Shown: positions 1-7,231, numbered from the stretch's first letter. The stretch: DNA of 11,378 nucleotides from Bacteroidaceae bacterium (GCA_016284115.1 JAEEOD010000282.1:1-11378), one strand, 5' to 3'. Notes: a model not told the origin generated them from the letters alone. Numbers and translations are program-made.

Positions 1-788
1 ATAATGGTTATCGTGCTATGTTTGAAGGTCGTAGTGAACATCGTCGTGGATTGCTGTTGTGGATGAGTCATCCTGCTTGGCCGTCAATGGTTTGGCAGAC
101 CTATGATTATTATTTGAATCCAACTGGTGGTTACTTTGGTGCCAAGAAAGCTTGCGAGCCTATCCATATCCAGTGGAACCCAGTTCGAGATGACATTGAG
201 GTGGTGAACTATTATGCTGGCGACTTTGCAGGAGTGACTGGTATGGCCCAGTTGATTGGTCAAGACGGCAAGGTGGTTTGGGAAAAGCAGGCATCTTTTG
301 ATGTGAAGAATGATGAAACGGTGGCTTTGTTCCTTTTGGAAGAACCTGCTGAACTGAGCAGTACTTATTTCATTAAGTTGGCCCTGAAGCAAGGAAACAA
401 GTTGTTGTCTGAAAACTTCTATGTCAGAGGCAAGGAGGCTGGCAACTATCAGTCGTTGCTCGAACTTCCTTATATCCATTTGATAAACGACATCAAGATT
501 GTACGTGAAGGTGACGAGTGGGTATTGGAAGGTGAAATGAAGAACGAGAGCGACACACCAGCCCTAATGATTCGCTTGGCAGTGAAGGGTGACAAAACAG
601 CTTGTATGATGGCACCAGTGATGTATAATGAGAATTATTTCAGTTTAATGCCAGGTGAGAGCAAGCAGATTCACATAACTTTGAGTTATGCAGATACTCA
701 AGGCGAAAAGCCAACACTTGAAATCACTGGCTTTAATGTCACAAATGACAAAGCGAAGATAGGAAAGAGCAGAAATAGCTTGAGATAA
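1..788 (+). CDS. Glycoside hydrolase family 2, exo-beta-glucosaminidase/beta-mannosidase type (3' part only)
   Basis: The reading frame is open to the left edge (first full codon at base 3, reading NGYRAMFEGR), so the Met at base 18 is internal and this is the last 261 residues of a larger enzyme. The visible part begins at the end of the catalytic TIM barrel. The stretch RAMFEGR, then LLLWMSHPAWPSMVWQTYDYY, then GGYFGAKKACEPIHIQW closely follows the segment seen in family 2 exo-beta-D-glucosaminidases such as CsxA and related beta-mannosidases. The remaining 200 or so residues are beta-rich Ig-like C-terminal domains. The two catalytic glutamates would lie upstream, outside the window, so activity cannot be judged. 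The enzyme probably trims glucosamine- or mannose-containing glycans; the exact sugar is uncertain. A signal peptide, if present, is also out of view. The gene ends just before a hairpin terminator and faces the CPBP protease gene. Confidence 0.85.
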   Translation, partial: NGYRAMFEGRSEHRRGLLLWMSHPAWPSMVWQTYDYYLNPTGGYFGAKKACEPIHIQWNPVRDDIEVVNYYAGDFAGVTGMAQLIGQDGKVVWEKQASFDVKNDETVALFLLEEPAELSSTYFIKLALKQGNKLLSENFYVRGKEAGNYQSLLELPYIHLINDIKIVREGDEWVLEGEMKNESDTPALMIRLAVKGDKTACMMAPVMYNENYFSLMPGESKQIHITLSYADTQGEKPTLEITGFNVTNDKAKIGKSRNSLR

Positions 789-795
789 ACATTAG

Positions 796-827
796 AGAAG
801 GGGTAACGAAAGTTATCCCTTCTTTTT
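796..827 (+). terminator. Rho-independent terminator of the GH2 gene, overlapping the end of the convergent CPBP gene
   Basis: A 12-base arm (796-807) pairs with 812-823 around a GAAA tetraloop (808-811), with one G-U pair, and is followed by a run of five T on the plus strand. It begins 8 bases after the GH2 stop. The stop codon and last codons of the minus-strand CPBP gene lie within the 3' arm and T-tract. On the minus strand no U-tract follows, so intrinsic termination is best supported for the plus direction. Confidence 0.85.
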
Positions 828-1547
828 ATCCAGTTGCCAAATGGAAGCAACCATAAGTAATACGGCCAAGGCGAGACAAAGGAAATAGGGAGTAGATCCC
901 ATTATATCTGCTAATGTATCGGCTTCTGGATAGGTACGCGTAAAATAAACCGACAAACTATTGTTAAGGATATGAATAAGGATGCCTGGTATCAGGCTGT
1001 GTGTCTTATAGAACAACCAAGCCAATAGCAAACCCAGTAAAAAAGCATTCAGTACCTGAGCGGGGTTGATGTGGAAGATGCCAAAGATTAGCGCTGAAAA
1101 GATGATGGCTTTTTTCGGAGAATATGCTTTCAATAATTCTGAGGTGATGGCGCCACGAAATAGCATTTCTTCCAGAATAGGACCTACAATAGCAATGGCT
1201 AAGATGCCCAACCAAGAACCTTCCATGTTGGAGAAAGTGCTTTCTAACCAGTTGGGTAAGAAGTCAGTCAATGATGCAATGACAACGGATATAAAGATAG
1301 CAGAGAGGCCTGCCACAAAGGTCCACCCTAAAAAAGAAATAGTTGTTGTGTTCCATAGTGTTTTGTTGGAAAGATAGCCTTTCATCATCAAAATGATTGC
1401 CATGACGATGTTTGCCACCAACAATGCAATTACCATTGATGTCATAACATCAGTTTTCAACCATAGATTGAGAGGCATAGCCAAAATGCTTCCTGCAATT
1501 ATTTGTATCAGCAGATAGAGGATTGCTAATAAAATTGACTTTTTCAT
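813..1547 (-). CDS. CPBP family intramembrane metalloprotease (CAAX protease-like)
   Basis: This 244-residue, strongly hydrophobic protein has about seven or eight predicted membrane segments. It carries the three CPBP (Abi/CAAX protease 2) motifs in order: EEMLFR at residues 126-131 (EExxxR), FGIFH at 155-159 (FxxxH), and HILNN at 192-196 (HxxxN). These supply the metal-binding and catalytic residues of this glutamate-dependent intramembrane protease fold, so the active site looks intact. In bacteria such proteins are linked to peptide maturation, bacteriocin immunity or membrane protein processing. The substrate here cannot be inferred. The start codon overlaps the ribF stop in an ATGA arrangement (1544-1547), which indicates translational coupling as the third gene of the ATPase-ribF operon. 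The last codons encode KKKG and form part of a hairpin that terminates the opposing gene. Confidence 0.9.
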   Translation of the reverse strand: MKKSILLAILYLLIQIIAGSILAMPLNLWLKTDVMTSMVIALLVANIVMAIILMMKGYLSNKTLWNTTTISFLGWTFVAGLSAIFISVVIASLTDFLPNWLESTFSNMEGSWLGILAIAIVGPILEEMLFRGAITSELLKAYSPKKAIIFSALIFGIFHINPAQVLNAFLLGLLLAWLFYKTHSLIPGILIHILNNSLSVYFTRTYPEADTLADIMGSTPYFLCLALAVLLMVASIWQLDKKKG

Positions 1548-2419
1548 CGTTGTAGGATATCTTTAATCTCTGCGGCATCTTGCTGCAACTGTAACCTTAA
1601 CTGTTCTTTAGAAGCAAACCTCACTTCGCCTCGAGTGTGCTTTACCAATGACAATCGCAATATCTTATTATATATATCATCGTTGAAGTTGAAGATATGC
1701 ACCTCAATGCTTCGTTCATCCCCATTTGCAAGGGTAGGACGAGTGCCGATGTTAAGCATGCCATTGTGTATCACTCCATCCAATTCAACCAACACAGCAT
1801 ATACGCCATTGGCAGGGACCAGTTTCTCAGCAGTTACCTGTAAGTTGGCGGTGGGGAAGCCCATTGTATGACCTACATGGAAACCACTCACTACCTTGCC
1901 TTCCAACATATAGTGATAACCCAAGAGACTGTTGGCAACTTCCATATCACCACAAAGCAATAATTCTCTTATCTTGGTAGAGCTGACGGAGGGGAATTCA
2001 GAAGCTTGTATTACCTCAATGCCCAATTCCAGGCCATAGCGCACATAGTCGTCGAAACCCTCGGAACGATTGTGCCCAAAGCGATGGTCATAGCCTATTA
2101 CCAAAATTACTACTTGATACTTATCATGGAGCAACTGCATGAACTCATAGGCAGTGAGGGAAGCCAATTCGGGGGTAAACTCCATCATCTCGCAATAGTT
2201 GATACCAGCTTTATCAAGCAGATAAAGTTTCTCAGCTGTGGTGGTAAGCAAATAGAAACGGTCGGTTTCGTGGCTTACTACATGACGAGGTTGCTGGGAA
2301 AAAGTAACCACCATTGATGTAAGATTTCTGGTATGTGCCACCTCCAACACTTGATTTAACAAATGTCGGTGTCCCAGATGAACCCCATCGAAGAAACCTA
2401 TTGTAGCTACCCTATCCAT
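1544..2419 (-). CDS. ribF: Bifunctional riboflavin kinase / FMN adenylyltransferase
   Basis: RibF phosphorylates riboflavin to FMN and adenylates FMN to FAD in the cytoplasm. The N-terminal FAD synthetase half shows the nucleotidyltransferase signature GFFDGVHLGH at residues 8-17, GYDHRFGHNR at 109-118 and the SSTKIRELL motif at 146-154. The C-terminal riboflavin kinase half shows GFPTANL at 187-193, GVYAV at 205-209, NIGTRPT at 223-229 and the catalytic glutamate in SIEVHIFNF (E239). At 291 residues it is slightly shorter than many family members, because only seven residues precede the first motif. The ATG at 2419 lies inside the 3' end of the ATPase gene (8-base overlap), supporting this start and coupled translation. 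Both domains appear complete, and no second ribF is visible in the window. Confidence 0.96.
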   Translation of the reverse strand: MDRVATIGFFDGVHLGHRHLLNQVLEVAHTRNLTSMVVTFSQQPRHVVSHETDRFYLLTTTAEKLYLLDKAGINYCEMMEFTPELASLTAYEFMQLLHDKYQVVILVIGYDHRFGHNRSEGFDDYVRYGLELGIEVIQASEFPSVSSTKIRELLLCGDMEVANSLLGYHYMLEGKVVSGFHVGHTMGFPTANLQVTAEKLVPANGVYAVLVELDGVIHNGMLNIGTRPTLANGDERSIEVHIFNFNDDIYNKILRLSLVKHTRGEVRFASKEQLRLQLQQDAAEIKDILQR

Positions 2420-5048
2420 GCTTCACCCTCCTAATCATTCGTTCTATTTCTCCCAACCAAAGCACACAAGAGGTGCCTCCAATGATGGTGAGCCACTCTG
2501 TAATACTTAAAGGTTCGGTGCGGAATACGGTTCCACCAATCTCTACTATTAGAATCTGTCCTACCAAAATCAAGAGGGATACTCCCATCAAACCAAAGGA
2601 ATGACTAAGATTCTTGAAAGCTGACTCTGCAGAGCCGAATGCTTTAGCATTAAACAGATTCCAGAACTGCAATAACACAAATACCGTGAAGAAGATAGTA
2701 AGCCTATGCAGGGTCATACCCCCATCTGCATGATTAAATACATAGAGTAACCCCATTAGCAACGCCACGAAAATCAGTCCATAGCCAAGAATAAACGTCT
2801 TCATAGGGTGAGTGATGATGAAATCTGATGGTTTTCGAGGTTTCTCTTGCATCACACTCTCGTTAGGAGGGATAGACGCCAATGCCAAAGCCGCAAAGGT
2901 GTCCATAATGAGGTTCACCCACAAAATTTGCGTCACTGTAAGTGGTAGTTCGGTACCAAAGAAAGCACCCAAAAGCACAATAAGCAATGCTACCAAGTTG
3001 ATGGTGAGCTGGAACAGGATAAAGCGTTGGATATTGCGATAGAGAGAACGGCCCCACATAACAGCTGTTCCAATGCTATTGAATGAGTTATCCAGTAGGG
3101 TGATATCAGAAGCCTCTTTGGCTACTGAGGTGCCAGAACCCATTGACAGACCTACTTGGGCATGATGGAGGGCAGGGGCATCGTTGGTGCCGTCGCCTGT
3201 AACAGCTACAACCGCTCCTTTTTGTTGCAAGAGTCGTACCATTCGTTGTTTATCGGTAGGACGAGCACGCGACATAATTTTAATGTCAAATACCCTGTCT
3301 AATGCTTCCTCGTCACTGAGAGCAGCAAATTCGGTACCTGTAATACGATTATGATCTGTATCTTCGTTTGTCCACAAGCCAATCTGGCGACCTATTTCTG
3401 TAGCGGTAGCAGGGGTGTCGCCTGTTACAATCTTTACTTGAATACCTGCCGATTGGCAACGTTTAACAGCTGCTGGAACATCCAAACGAATAGGATCGCT
3501 AATAGCGACATAACCCAAAAATACAGTATCTTTACCCATCTTATATGCGAAACCTAAGGTACGCATTCCTTGACTCTGGAAAGCCAGCAAATCATGCTCA
3601 ATAGTAAATTGGTAGTTAGAGATAGGTTCCAAGCCCTTGGCAGTGGCAACGTATGAGCACATCTTTGCCACAATCTCAGGTGCTCCTTTTATATATAAAA
3701 CCTCCTTGTCAAATAATGCAGAATGCACCAGTGTAGTCATGTACTTACGTTCAGTAGAGAAGGCTAGTTGGTCAATCACCTTAACATTCTGGCGTAGTGT
3801 GAGGTAGTCAATCCCTTGAGCATGAAGCCACAACAACAGGGCTGCTTCTGTAGGATTGCCAATGCCGATAGGTTTACTTCCATCCTCAGGAATCTCCAAG
3901 AATGAGGTAGAATTGGAACTGATACCCTCTTTAACCAACGCACTTATTTCATCATCTTTGAGTTTGCGCTCTCCTCGCAAACCAAAGAAACATGCATCTT
4001 GCACTTGCATCTGGTTTTGCGTCAAGGTTCCAGTCTTGTCAGTACATATCACAGTAATGGCACCCATCGTTTCACAAGCGTGCATTTTTCTTACTAAATT
4101 GTTGGTAGAAAGCATACGACGCATATTCAGTGCCAAACTTAGGGTCACACTCATTGGCAAACCCTCAGGTACAGCCATTACTATCAGAGTAACAGCCATC
4201 ATGAATATCTGCAATGTAACCTTGATGGGTGCTAACCAATCTTCTAATGATTGCAAGTTGCTTAAGTCGTATGCTAATAATACATCCTTGACGAAAAAGA
4301 TGATGAAAGCCGCCCCAGCAACCGCAAACCCCACGTTGCCTATCAGCTTAGCCAACCTTTCTAATTGTTGGTTCAATGGTGTTTCTTCATGTGTTTCTTC
4401 TGTACTTTGTTGTGCTACTTTGCCTATCTCTGTGGCATCGCCCACCATGCGTACCTCCATTAGACCATGTCCGTCAAGTACGGTAGTACCACGCATAACC
4501 ATATTGTCAGCATAGGTAGCGTCTTTGTGGAAATGAGCTTCGTTGGTAGTCTTTGATGCAGAGGGCTCTCCTGTCAGCGATGATTCATTAATTAACAAGG
4601 AAGTCGCTTCCAATAAAATGCCATCAGCAGGAACCTCCTCGCCTGTTTCTAACAACACGATATCTCCCACCACCACTTCTTTGCGAGTTACTTCGCATAC
4701 ATGACCATTGCGTATCACCCTAACGGCATTGTCATCGTTTACAGTATTCAGCAAGTTGAACTTACGGTTGGCGTCATACTCAAACAAGAAACCTACACCT
4801 GTAGCCAGCAAGATAGCGGCAATGATGCCTATAGTTTCTGCATATTCGTTCTCAAAGACAGAAATAACTAACGAAAGACAAGCCGCCACCAGCAGAATGC
4901 GAATCACTGGATCTTCAAACTTTTCCAAGTAAAGTTTCCACATGGATTTGCGTTTGGGAGGGGTCAATACATTTTGTCCATACTTCTCCCTACTTTGTCG
5001 TACTTCATTGTCGGTGAGACCAGTTAATATCGGGTTATTGTCTATCAT
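2412..5048 (-). CDS. Calcium-translocating P-type ATPase, PMCA-like
   Basis: This 878-residue type IIB P-type ATPase should export Ca2+ across the inner membrane using ATP. In order it shows the N-terminal cation ATPase domain, actuator loop TGEP (159-162), TM4 motif PEGLP (294-298), phosphorylation motif DKTGTLT (D337), nucleotide-binding KGAPE (454-458), TGD (542-544) and hinge TGDGTNDAP (617-625), then the C-terminal membrane bundle. Ca2+ site II residues are present: E295 in TM4, and N712 and D716 in NLIMD of TM6. The TM5 position matching SERCA Glu771 is A687, which fits the single-site plasma-membrane pump class. No calmodulin-binding tail is present. It is the first gene of an overlapping operon with ribF and the CPBP protease. 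Specificity for Ca2+ over Mn2+ or other ions is inferred from these residues. Confidence 0.93.
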   Translation of the reverse strand: MIDNNPILTGLTDNEVRQSREKYGQNVLTPPKRKSMWKLYLEKFEDPVIRILLVAACLSLVISVFENEYAETIGIIAAILLATGVGFLFEYDANRKFNLLNTVNDDNAVRVIRNGHVCEVTRKEVVVGDIVLLETGEEVPADGILLEATSLLINESSLTGEPSASKTTNEAHFHKDATYADNMVMRGTTVLDGHGLMEVRMVGDATEIGKVAQQSTEETHEETPLNQQLERLAKLIGNVGFAVAGAAFIIFFVKDVLLAYDLSNLQSLEDWLAPIKVTLQIFMMAVTLIVMAVPEGLPMSVTLSLALNMRRMLSTNNLVRKMHACETMGAITVICTDKTGTLTQNQMQVQDACFFGLRGERKLKDDEISALVKEGISSNSTSFLEIPEDGSKPIGIGNPTEAALLLWLHAQGIDYLTLRQNVKVIDQLAFSTERKYMTTLVHSALFDKEVLYIKGAPEIVAKMCSYVATAKGLEPISNYQFTIEHDLLAFQSQGMRTLGFAYKMGKDTVFLGYVAISDPIRLDVPAAVKRCQSAGIQVKIVTGDTPATATEIGRQIGLWTNEDTDHNRITGTEFAALSDEEALDRVFDIKIMSRARPTDKQRMVRLLQQKGAVVAVTGDGTNDAPALHHAQVGLSMGSGTSVAKEASDITLLDNSFNSIGTAVMWGRSLYRNIQRFILFQLTINLVALLIVLLGAFFGTELPLTVTQILWVNLIMDTFAALALASIPPNESVMQEKPRKPSDFIITHPMKTFILGYGLIFVALLMGLLYVFNHADGGMTLHRLTIFFTVFVLLQFWNLFNAKAFGSAESAFKNLSHSFGLMGVSLLILVGQILIVEIGGTVFRTEPLSITEWLTIIGGTSCVLWLGEIERMIRRVKHG

Positions 5049-5074
5049 GCAGCTATCTTGTTCTAATAGTACTG

Positions 5075-5103
5075 CAAAAATACAAATAATATTGTAAATA
5101 ATT
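5075..5103 (-). promoter_or_regulatory. Possible promoter of the ATPase-ribF-CPBP operon
   Basis: Read on the minus strand, TATTTTTG (5082-5075) matches the Bacteroidetes -7 element TAnnTTTG, 26 bases before the ATPase start. The -33 element is weak: only A/T-rich sequence lies about 19 bases further upstream, with no clean TTTG. This is supported mainly by position and by the -7 match. Confidence 0.4.
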
Positions 5104-5132
5104 TTGTTTTCGGCTTAAGTTTGTTATCTTTG
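5103..5132 (+). promoter_or_regulatory. Bacteroidetes-type promoter of the rubredoxin gene
   Basis: TTTG at 5103-5106 and TATCTTTG at 5125-5132 fit the Bacteroidetes sigma-ABfr consensus TTTG / TAnnTTTG, with an 18-base spacer (consensus about 19). Transcription would start near 5139, giving a leader of about 40 bases before the rubredoxin ATG. The leader is A/T-rich and has no clear Shine-Dalgarno sequence, as is usual in this phylum. Confidence 0.65.
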
Positions 5133-5181
5133 CAAAAAAGAGAAGTAAACAAGATTGAGTAACATTTAAATTTGTAAGATT

Positions 5182-5340
5182 ATGGATAAGTACATTTGTT
5201 CTGTATGCGGGTATGAGTATGACCCTGCAAAAGGTGATCCAGATAATGGCATTGCTCCTGGAACTGCTTTTGAAGATCTTCCAGAAGATTGGGTATGCCC
5301 TCTCTGTGGCGTAGGAAAAGAGGAGTTTAATAAGGCTTAA
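5182..5340 (+). CDS. Rubredoxin (52 residues)
   Basis: The frame from ATG 5182 to TAA 5340 encodes 52 residues, [20 protein letters not shown] at the N-terminus and [14 protein letters not shown] near the C-terminus. The two CxxCG knuckles (C6/C9 and C39/C42) bind a single iron atom. The aromatic and glycine residues between them (Y11, Y13, D14, P15, G18, G24, W37) match classic short rubredoxins in length and order. Rubredoxin is a small cytoplasmic one-electron carrier. In anaerobes it typically feeds rubrerythrin or superoxide reductase in oxygen and peroxide defence, but no such partner is visible here. It has its own promoter at 5103-5132 and ends 11 bases before the porin-like gene, so the two are probably co-transcribed. 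It is small enough to be skipped by gene callers with a length cut-off. Confidence 0.96.
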   Translation: MDKYICSVCGYEYDPAKGDPDNGIAPGTAFEDLPEDWVCPLCGVGKEEFNKA

Positions 5341-5351
5341 GTCCATTTTTT

Positions 5352-6560
5352 ATGAAAAAACATCTTTTATTGGTGGTACTACTGATAGTGCCATCTGTTT
5401 TTGCTTTAGCCCAAAAAGAGGGCTTTAGCTATAAGATTTACGGACAAGTCCGTACGGACTTTTATTTCAACAGTCGTCAGAACAACGAGAGTGTGGATGG
5501 CGCTTTATTGTCTTATCCCAAAGCAAAGGATTTGGACCAGGCAGGCAAGGACCTAAATGGCATAGCCAACCTCAATATGTATAATATGCACTCTCGTCTG
5601 GGTGTGGATGTTACAGGACCGTCATTGGGAGGGTGGAAGACTTCTGCCAAAATTGAGTTCGATTTCAGAGGTAATAGTACCAATTTAGGCATTATACGTA
5701 TGCGTCATGCTTATTTCCAGGTGGCAAAGAATGGCTTCTCTTTCTTGGGTGGACAGACATGGCATCCATTGATGAATACAGTAACTTCCGAATTGATGAA
5801 CCTTAATGTCGGTGCTCCTTTCCAACTTTTGTTGCGCACGCCACAGCTGCATTTCCAGTTCCAGGACAACCTGCTTAAGGTACGTGCTGCTTTGATTTGG
5901 CAAGCTCAGGTAGCCTCAATGGGTCCTGGCAACGTGCGTAGTCGTGAATACATACGTAACAGCAAGATTCCTGAACTATTTGCCAGCATCGACCTGCATA
6001 ATGGGAATTCTACCTTTGGTGTTGCTGCTCATTTTATGTCGCTTATGCCAGAAACAAAGACGGAGCAGGGTTTCAGGACTACCGCTCGTGTGAATGGTTT
6101 AACCCTTGAAGCGCACGGACGATACCAAAAGGACTTATTCATGATTGCTGCTAAGTCAATCTTGAATCAGAATTTTAATCATGCCAATACTTTAGGTGGT
6201 TATGGAGTGACCGAAATCAATCCTATTACTGGTGTTAAGAAATACACTCCACTTCGCATCTCTCAGAGCTGGTTGAATATCATGTATGGAAGTAAGTGGC
6301 GTGGTGGTATCTTTGGTGGATATCTTAAGAATTTGGGAGCCTCAAAGAATGTCACCAATTTGGTGGGTGTAGGTACAAATGTTGACCAGATAGCTTCTGT
6401 CGCAGGAGAAATTACTTACAATATCCCAGGCTGGAAGTTTGGCTTGGAATATAATATCACCACTGCTTGGTATGGTACACCCAATGAAAAAGGACGTGTC
6501 AAAAACACCTATGATGTAACTAACCATCGTGTGTTATTTGCAGCTTTGTTTATGTTCTAA
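5352..6560 (+). CDS. Outer membrane beta-barrel porin, DcaP-like
   Basis: The 402-residue product starts with a clear Sec signal peptide (MKKH, hydrophobic core, likely signal peptidase I cleavage after ALA at residues 18-20). The mature chain has many alternating hydrophobic strands and ends in FAALFMF, with the terminal Phe recognised by the BAM machinery. The first strand IYGQVRTDFYFNSR (29-42), the segment RMRHAYFQ (116-123) and GGQTWHPL (133-140) resemble the DcaP-type trimeric porin pattern, where an RLRHAY-like strand precedes GQTW. No lipobox, plug domain or TonB box is seen, so a TonB-dependent receptor is unlikely. The role is probably passive uptake of small solutes; the substrate is unknown. 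It follows rubredoxin by 11 bases and converges with fur across a long hairpin. Confidence 0.75.
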   Translation: MKKHLLLVVLLIVPSVFALAQKEGFSYKIYGQVRTDFYFNSRQNNESVDGALLSYPKAKDLDQAGKDLNGIANLNMYNMHSRLGVDVTGPSLGGWKTSAKIEFDFRGNSTNLGIIRMRHAYFQVAKNGFSFLGGQTWHPLMNTVTSELMNLNVGAPFQLLLRTPQLHFQFQDNLLKVRAALIWQAQVASMGPGNVRSREYIRNSKIPELFASIDLHNGNSTFGVAAHFMSLMPETKTEQGFRTTARVNGLTLEAHGRYQKDLFMIAAKSILNQNFNHANTLGGYGVTEINPITGVKKYTPLRISQSWLNIMYGSKWRGGIFGGYLKNLGASKNVTNLVGVGTNVDQIASVAGEITYNIPGWKFGLEYNITTAWYGTPNEKGRVKNTYDVTNHRVLFAALFMF

Positions 6561-6576
6561 GATTATACCGTATTGT

Positions 6577-6617
6577 ATGATTAGCGGCTCCTTTATAAAA
6601 GAGGAGCCGCTAATCAT
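6577..6617. terminator. Bidirectional hairpin between the porin and fur genes
   Basis: A perfect 16-base inverted repeat (6577-6592 with 6602-6617) encloses a 9-base loop. It lies 16 bases after the porin stop, and its right arm directly abuts the fur stop codon (6618-6620). Neither side has a good T-tract. The position between two convergent genes and the long G/C-rich stem argue for a shared terminator or 3'-end-protecting structure. Confidence 0.8.
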
Positions 6618-7031
6618 TTATTGACACTTGGGGCAGATGCCTTTGACCAGATAATTGATGGTTGATATCCGATAGCCCTTTGGTAAGGTCACTGTGGGTA
6701 TAGGAATATCATTCATGCAATAGGTCTTACCACATCGTTCACAATAAAAATGGGGATGCACATCGTTGTCAAGTTCGTCGTCATAACTATGGCAAAGCTC
6801 GTAACGTACAGCGTCAGCACCATCTTGTAATACATGTACTAGGTGTTGCTCCCGGAACATAGACAATGACCTGAAGATATTTGATTTGTCGATGGTATCC
6901 ACCAAATCTTCCAACTCCTTCATCGTTAATGGATGGTCGGTCTTTGACAAAGCCTTCATCAGCATTATTCGATTGGATGTAGGTCTAATGCCATGTTCAT
7001 GCAATAATTCTATTATTTTTGCTTCATTCAT
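6618..7031 (-). CDS. Fur-family metal- or peroxide-responsive repressor
   Basis: This 137-residue protein has the Fur layout. A winged-helix DNA-binding half spans residues 1-80 (GIRPTSNR at 14-21; TIDKSNIFRSLSMF at 46-59, covering the recognition helix). A metal-binding dimerization half carries H81, H92 and H94 in HPHFYCERCG, with zinc-structural cysteine pairs C97/C100 and C133/C136. Such proteins repress iron, zinc or peroxide-defence genes when metal-loaded. Length and both CxxC motifs are complete. It cannot be assigned to Fur, Zur or PerR from motifs alone, so no symbol is given. It is a single-gene unit with its own promoter, divergent from the nucleoside kinase and convergent with the porin. 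A dyad at its transcription start suggests autoregulation. Neighbouring rubredoxin would fit an oxidative or iron theme, but that is inference. Confidence 0.9.
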   Translation of the reverse strand: MNEAKIIELLHEHGIRPTSNRIMLMKALSKTDHPLTMKELEDLVDTIDKSNIFRSLSMFREQHLVHVLQDGADAVRYELCHSYDDELDNDVHPHFYCERCGKTYCMNDIPIPTVTLPKGYRISTINYLVKGICPKCQ

Positions 7032-7040
7032 ATTCCATGT

Positions 7041-7058
7041 TGATAATAGTTTATATCA
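7041..7058. promoter_or_regulatory. Candidate operator dyad at the fur transcription start
   Basis: TGATAATAGTTTATATCA carries inverted arms TGATA and TATCA around an 8-base A/T-rich centre. It lies immediately downstream of the fur -7 box, where a bound repressor would block transcription. GATA-type half sites in an A/T-rich dyad resemble Fur-family boxes. The arms are only 5 bases, so chance occurrence in A/T-rich DNA is possible. Confidence 0.3.
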
Positions 7059-7089
7059 CAAAGGTACAAAAAGATGAGTGCAGAACAAA
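7059..7089 (-). promoter_or_regulatory. Bacteroidetes-type promoter of the fur-family gene
   Basis: On the minus strand, TTTG (7089-7086), an exact 19-base spacer and TACCTTTG (7066-7059) match the Bacteroidetes consensus TTTG-N19-TAnnTTTG at every fixed position. Transcription would start near 7052, leaving a leader of about 20 bases before the fur ATG at 7031. Confidence 0.8.
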
Positions 7090-7158
7090 AATGCTTGTAT
7101 ATTTTTAATGCGAGGTGAAGTATCATGGATAAAGGCAAGATGTAAAAAAAGTATTTTC

Positions 7159-7192
7159 TTTGTTAGTATTTCATTTTTTTGTCATATCTTTA
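7159..7192 (+). promoter_or_regulatory. Possible weak promoter of the nucleoside kinase gene
   Basis: TTTG at 7159-7162 and TATCTTTA at 7185-7192 resemble the Bacteroidetes promoter, with one mismatch in the -7 element and a 22-base spacer, longer than usual. It lies about 40 bases before the kinase ATG. It is the best candidate in the 200-base region between the divergent fur and kinase genes. Nothing else in that region stands out apart from the fur promoter and dyad. Confidence 0.4.
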
Positions 7193-7231
7193 CCAGTCCA
7201 AAACGTATGAAACGACTAAAAAAGAAAGCGT

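Noticed and set aside
3856..4515. A 219-codon open frame on the plus strand inside the calcium ATPase gene.
   Set aside because: It is antisense to conserved ATPase motifs (including DKTGTLT), and the protein has low-complexity composition and no known motif. The length arises from codon bias on the other strand.
5053..5346. A 97-codon open frame on the minus strand across the rubredoxin gene.
   Set aside because: It is the antisense shadow of rubredoxin and its leader, has no recognisable domain, and would cover both promoters. The plus-strand rubredoxin is unambiguous.
5352..6560. SusC-type or other TonB-dependent receptor.
   Set aside because: At 402 residues the protein is far too short, and no plug domain, TonB box or carboxypeptidase-like N-terminal domain is visible. 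A small porin-like barrel fits better.
7032..7231. Riboswitch or small RNA in the 200-base region between fur and the nucleoside kinase.
   Set aside because: I could find no stable long stem or known aptamer pattern. The region is A/T-rich and is adequately explained by two divergent promoters.
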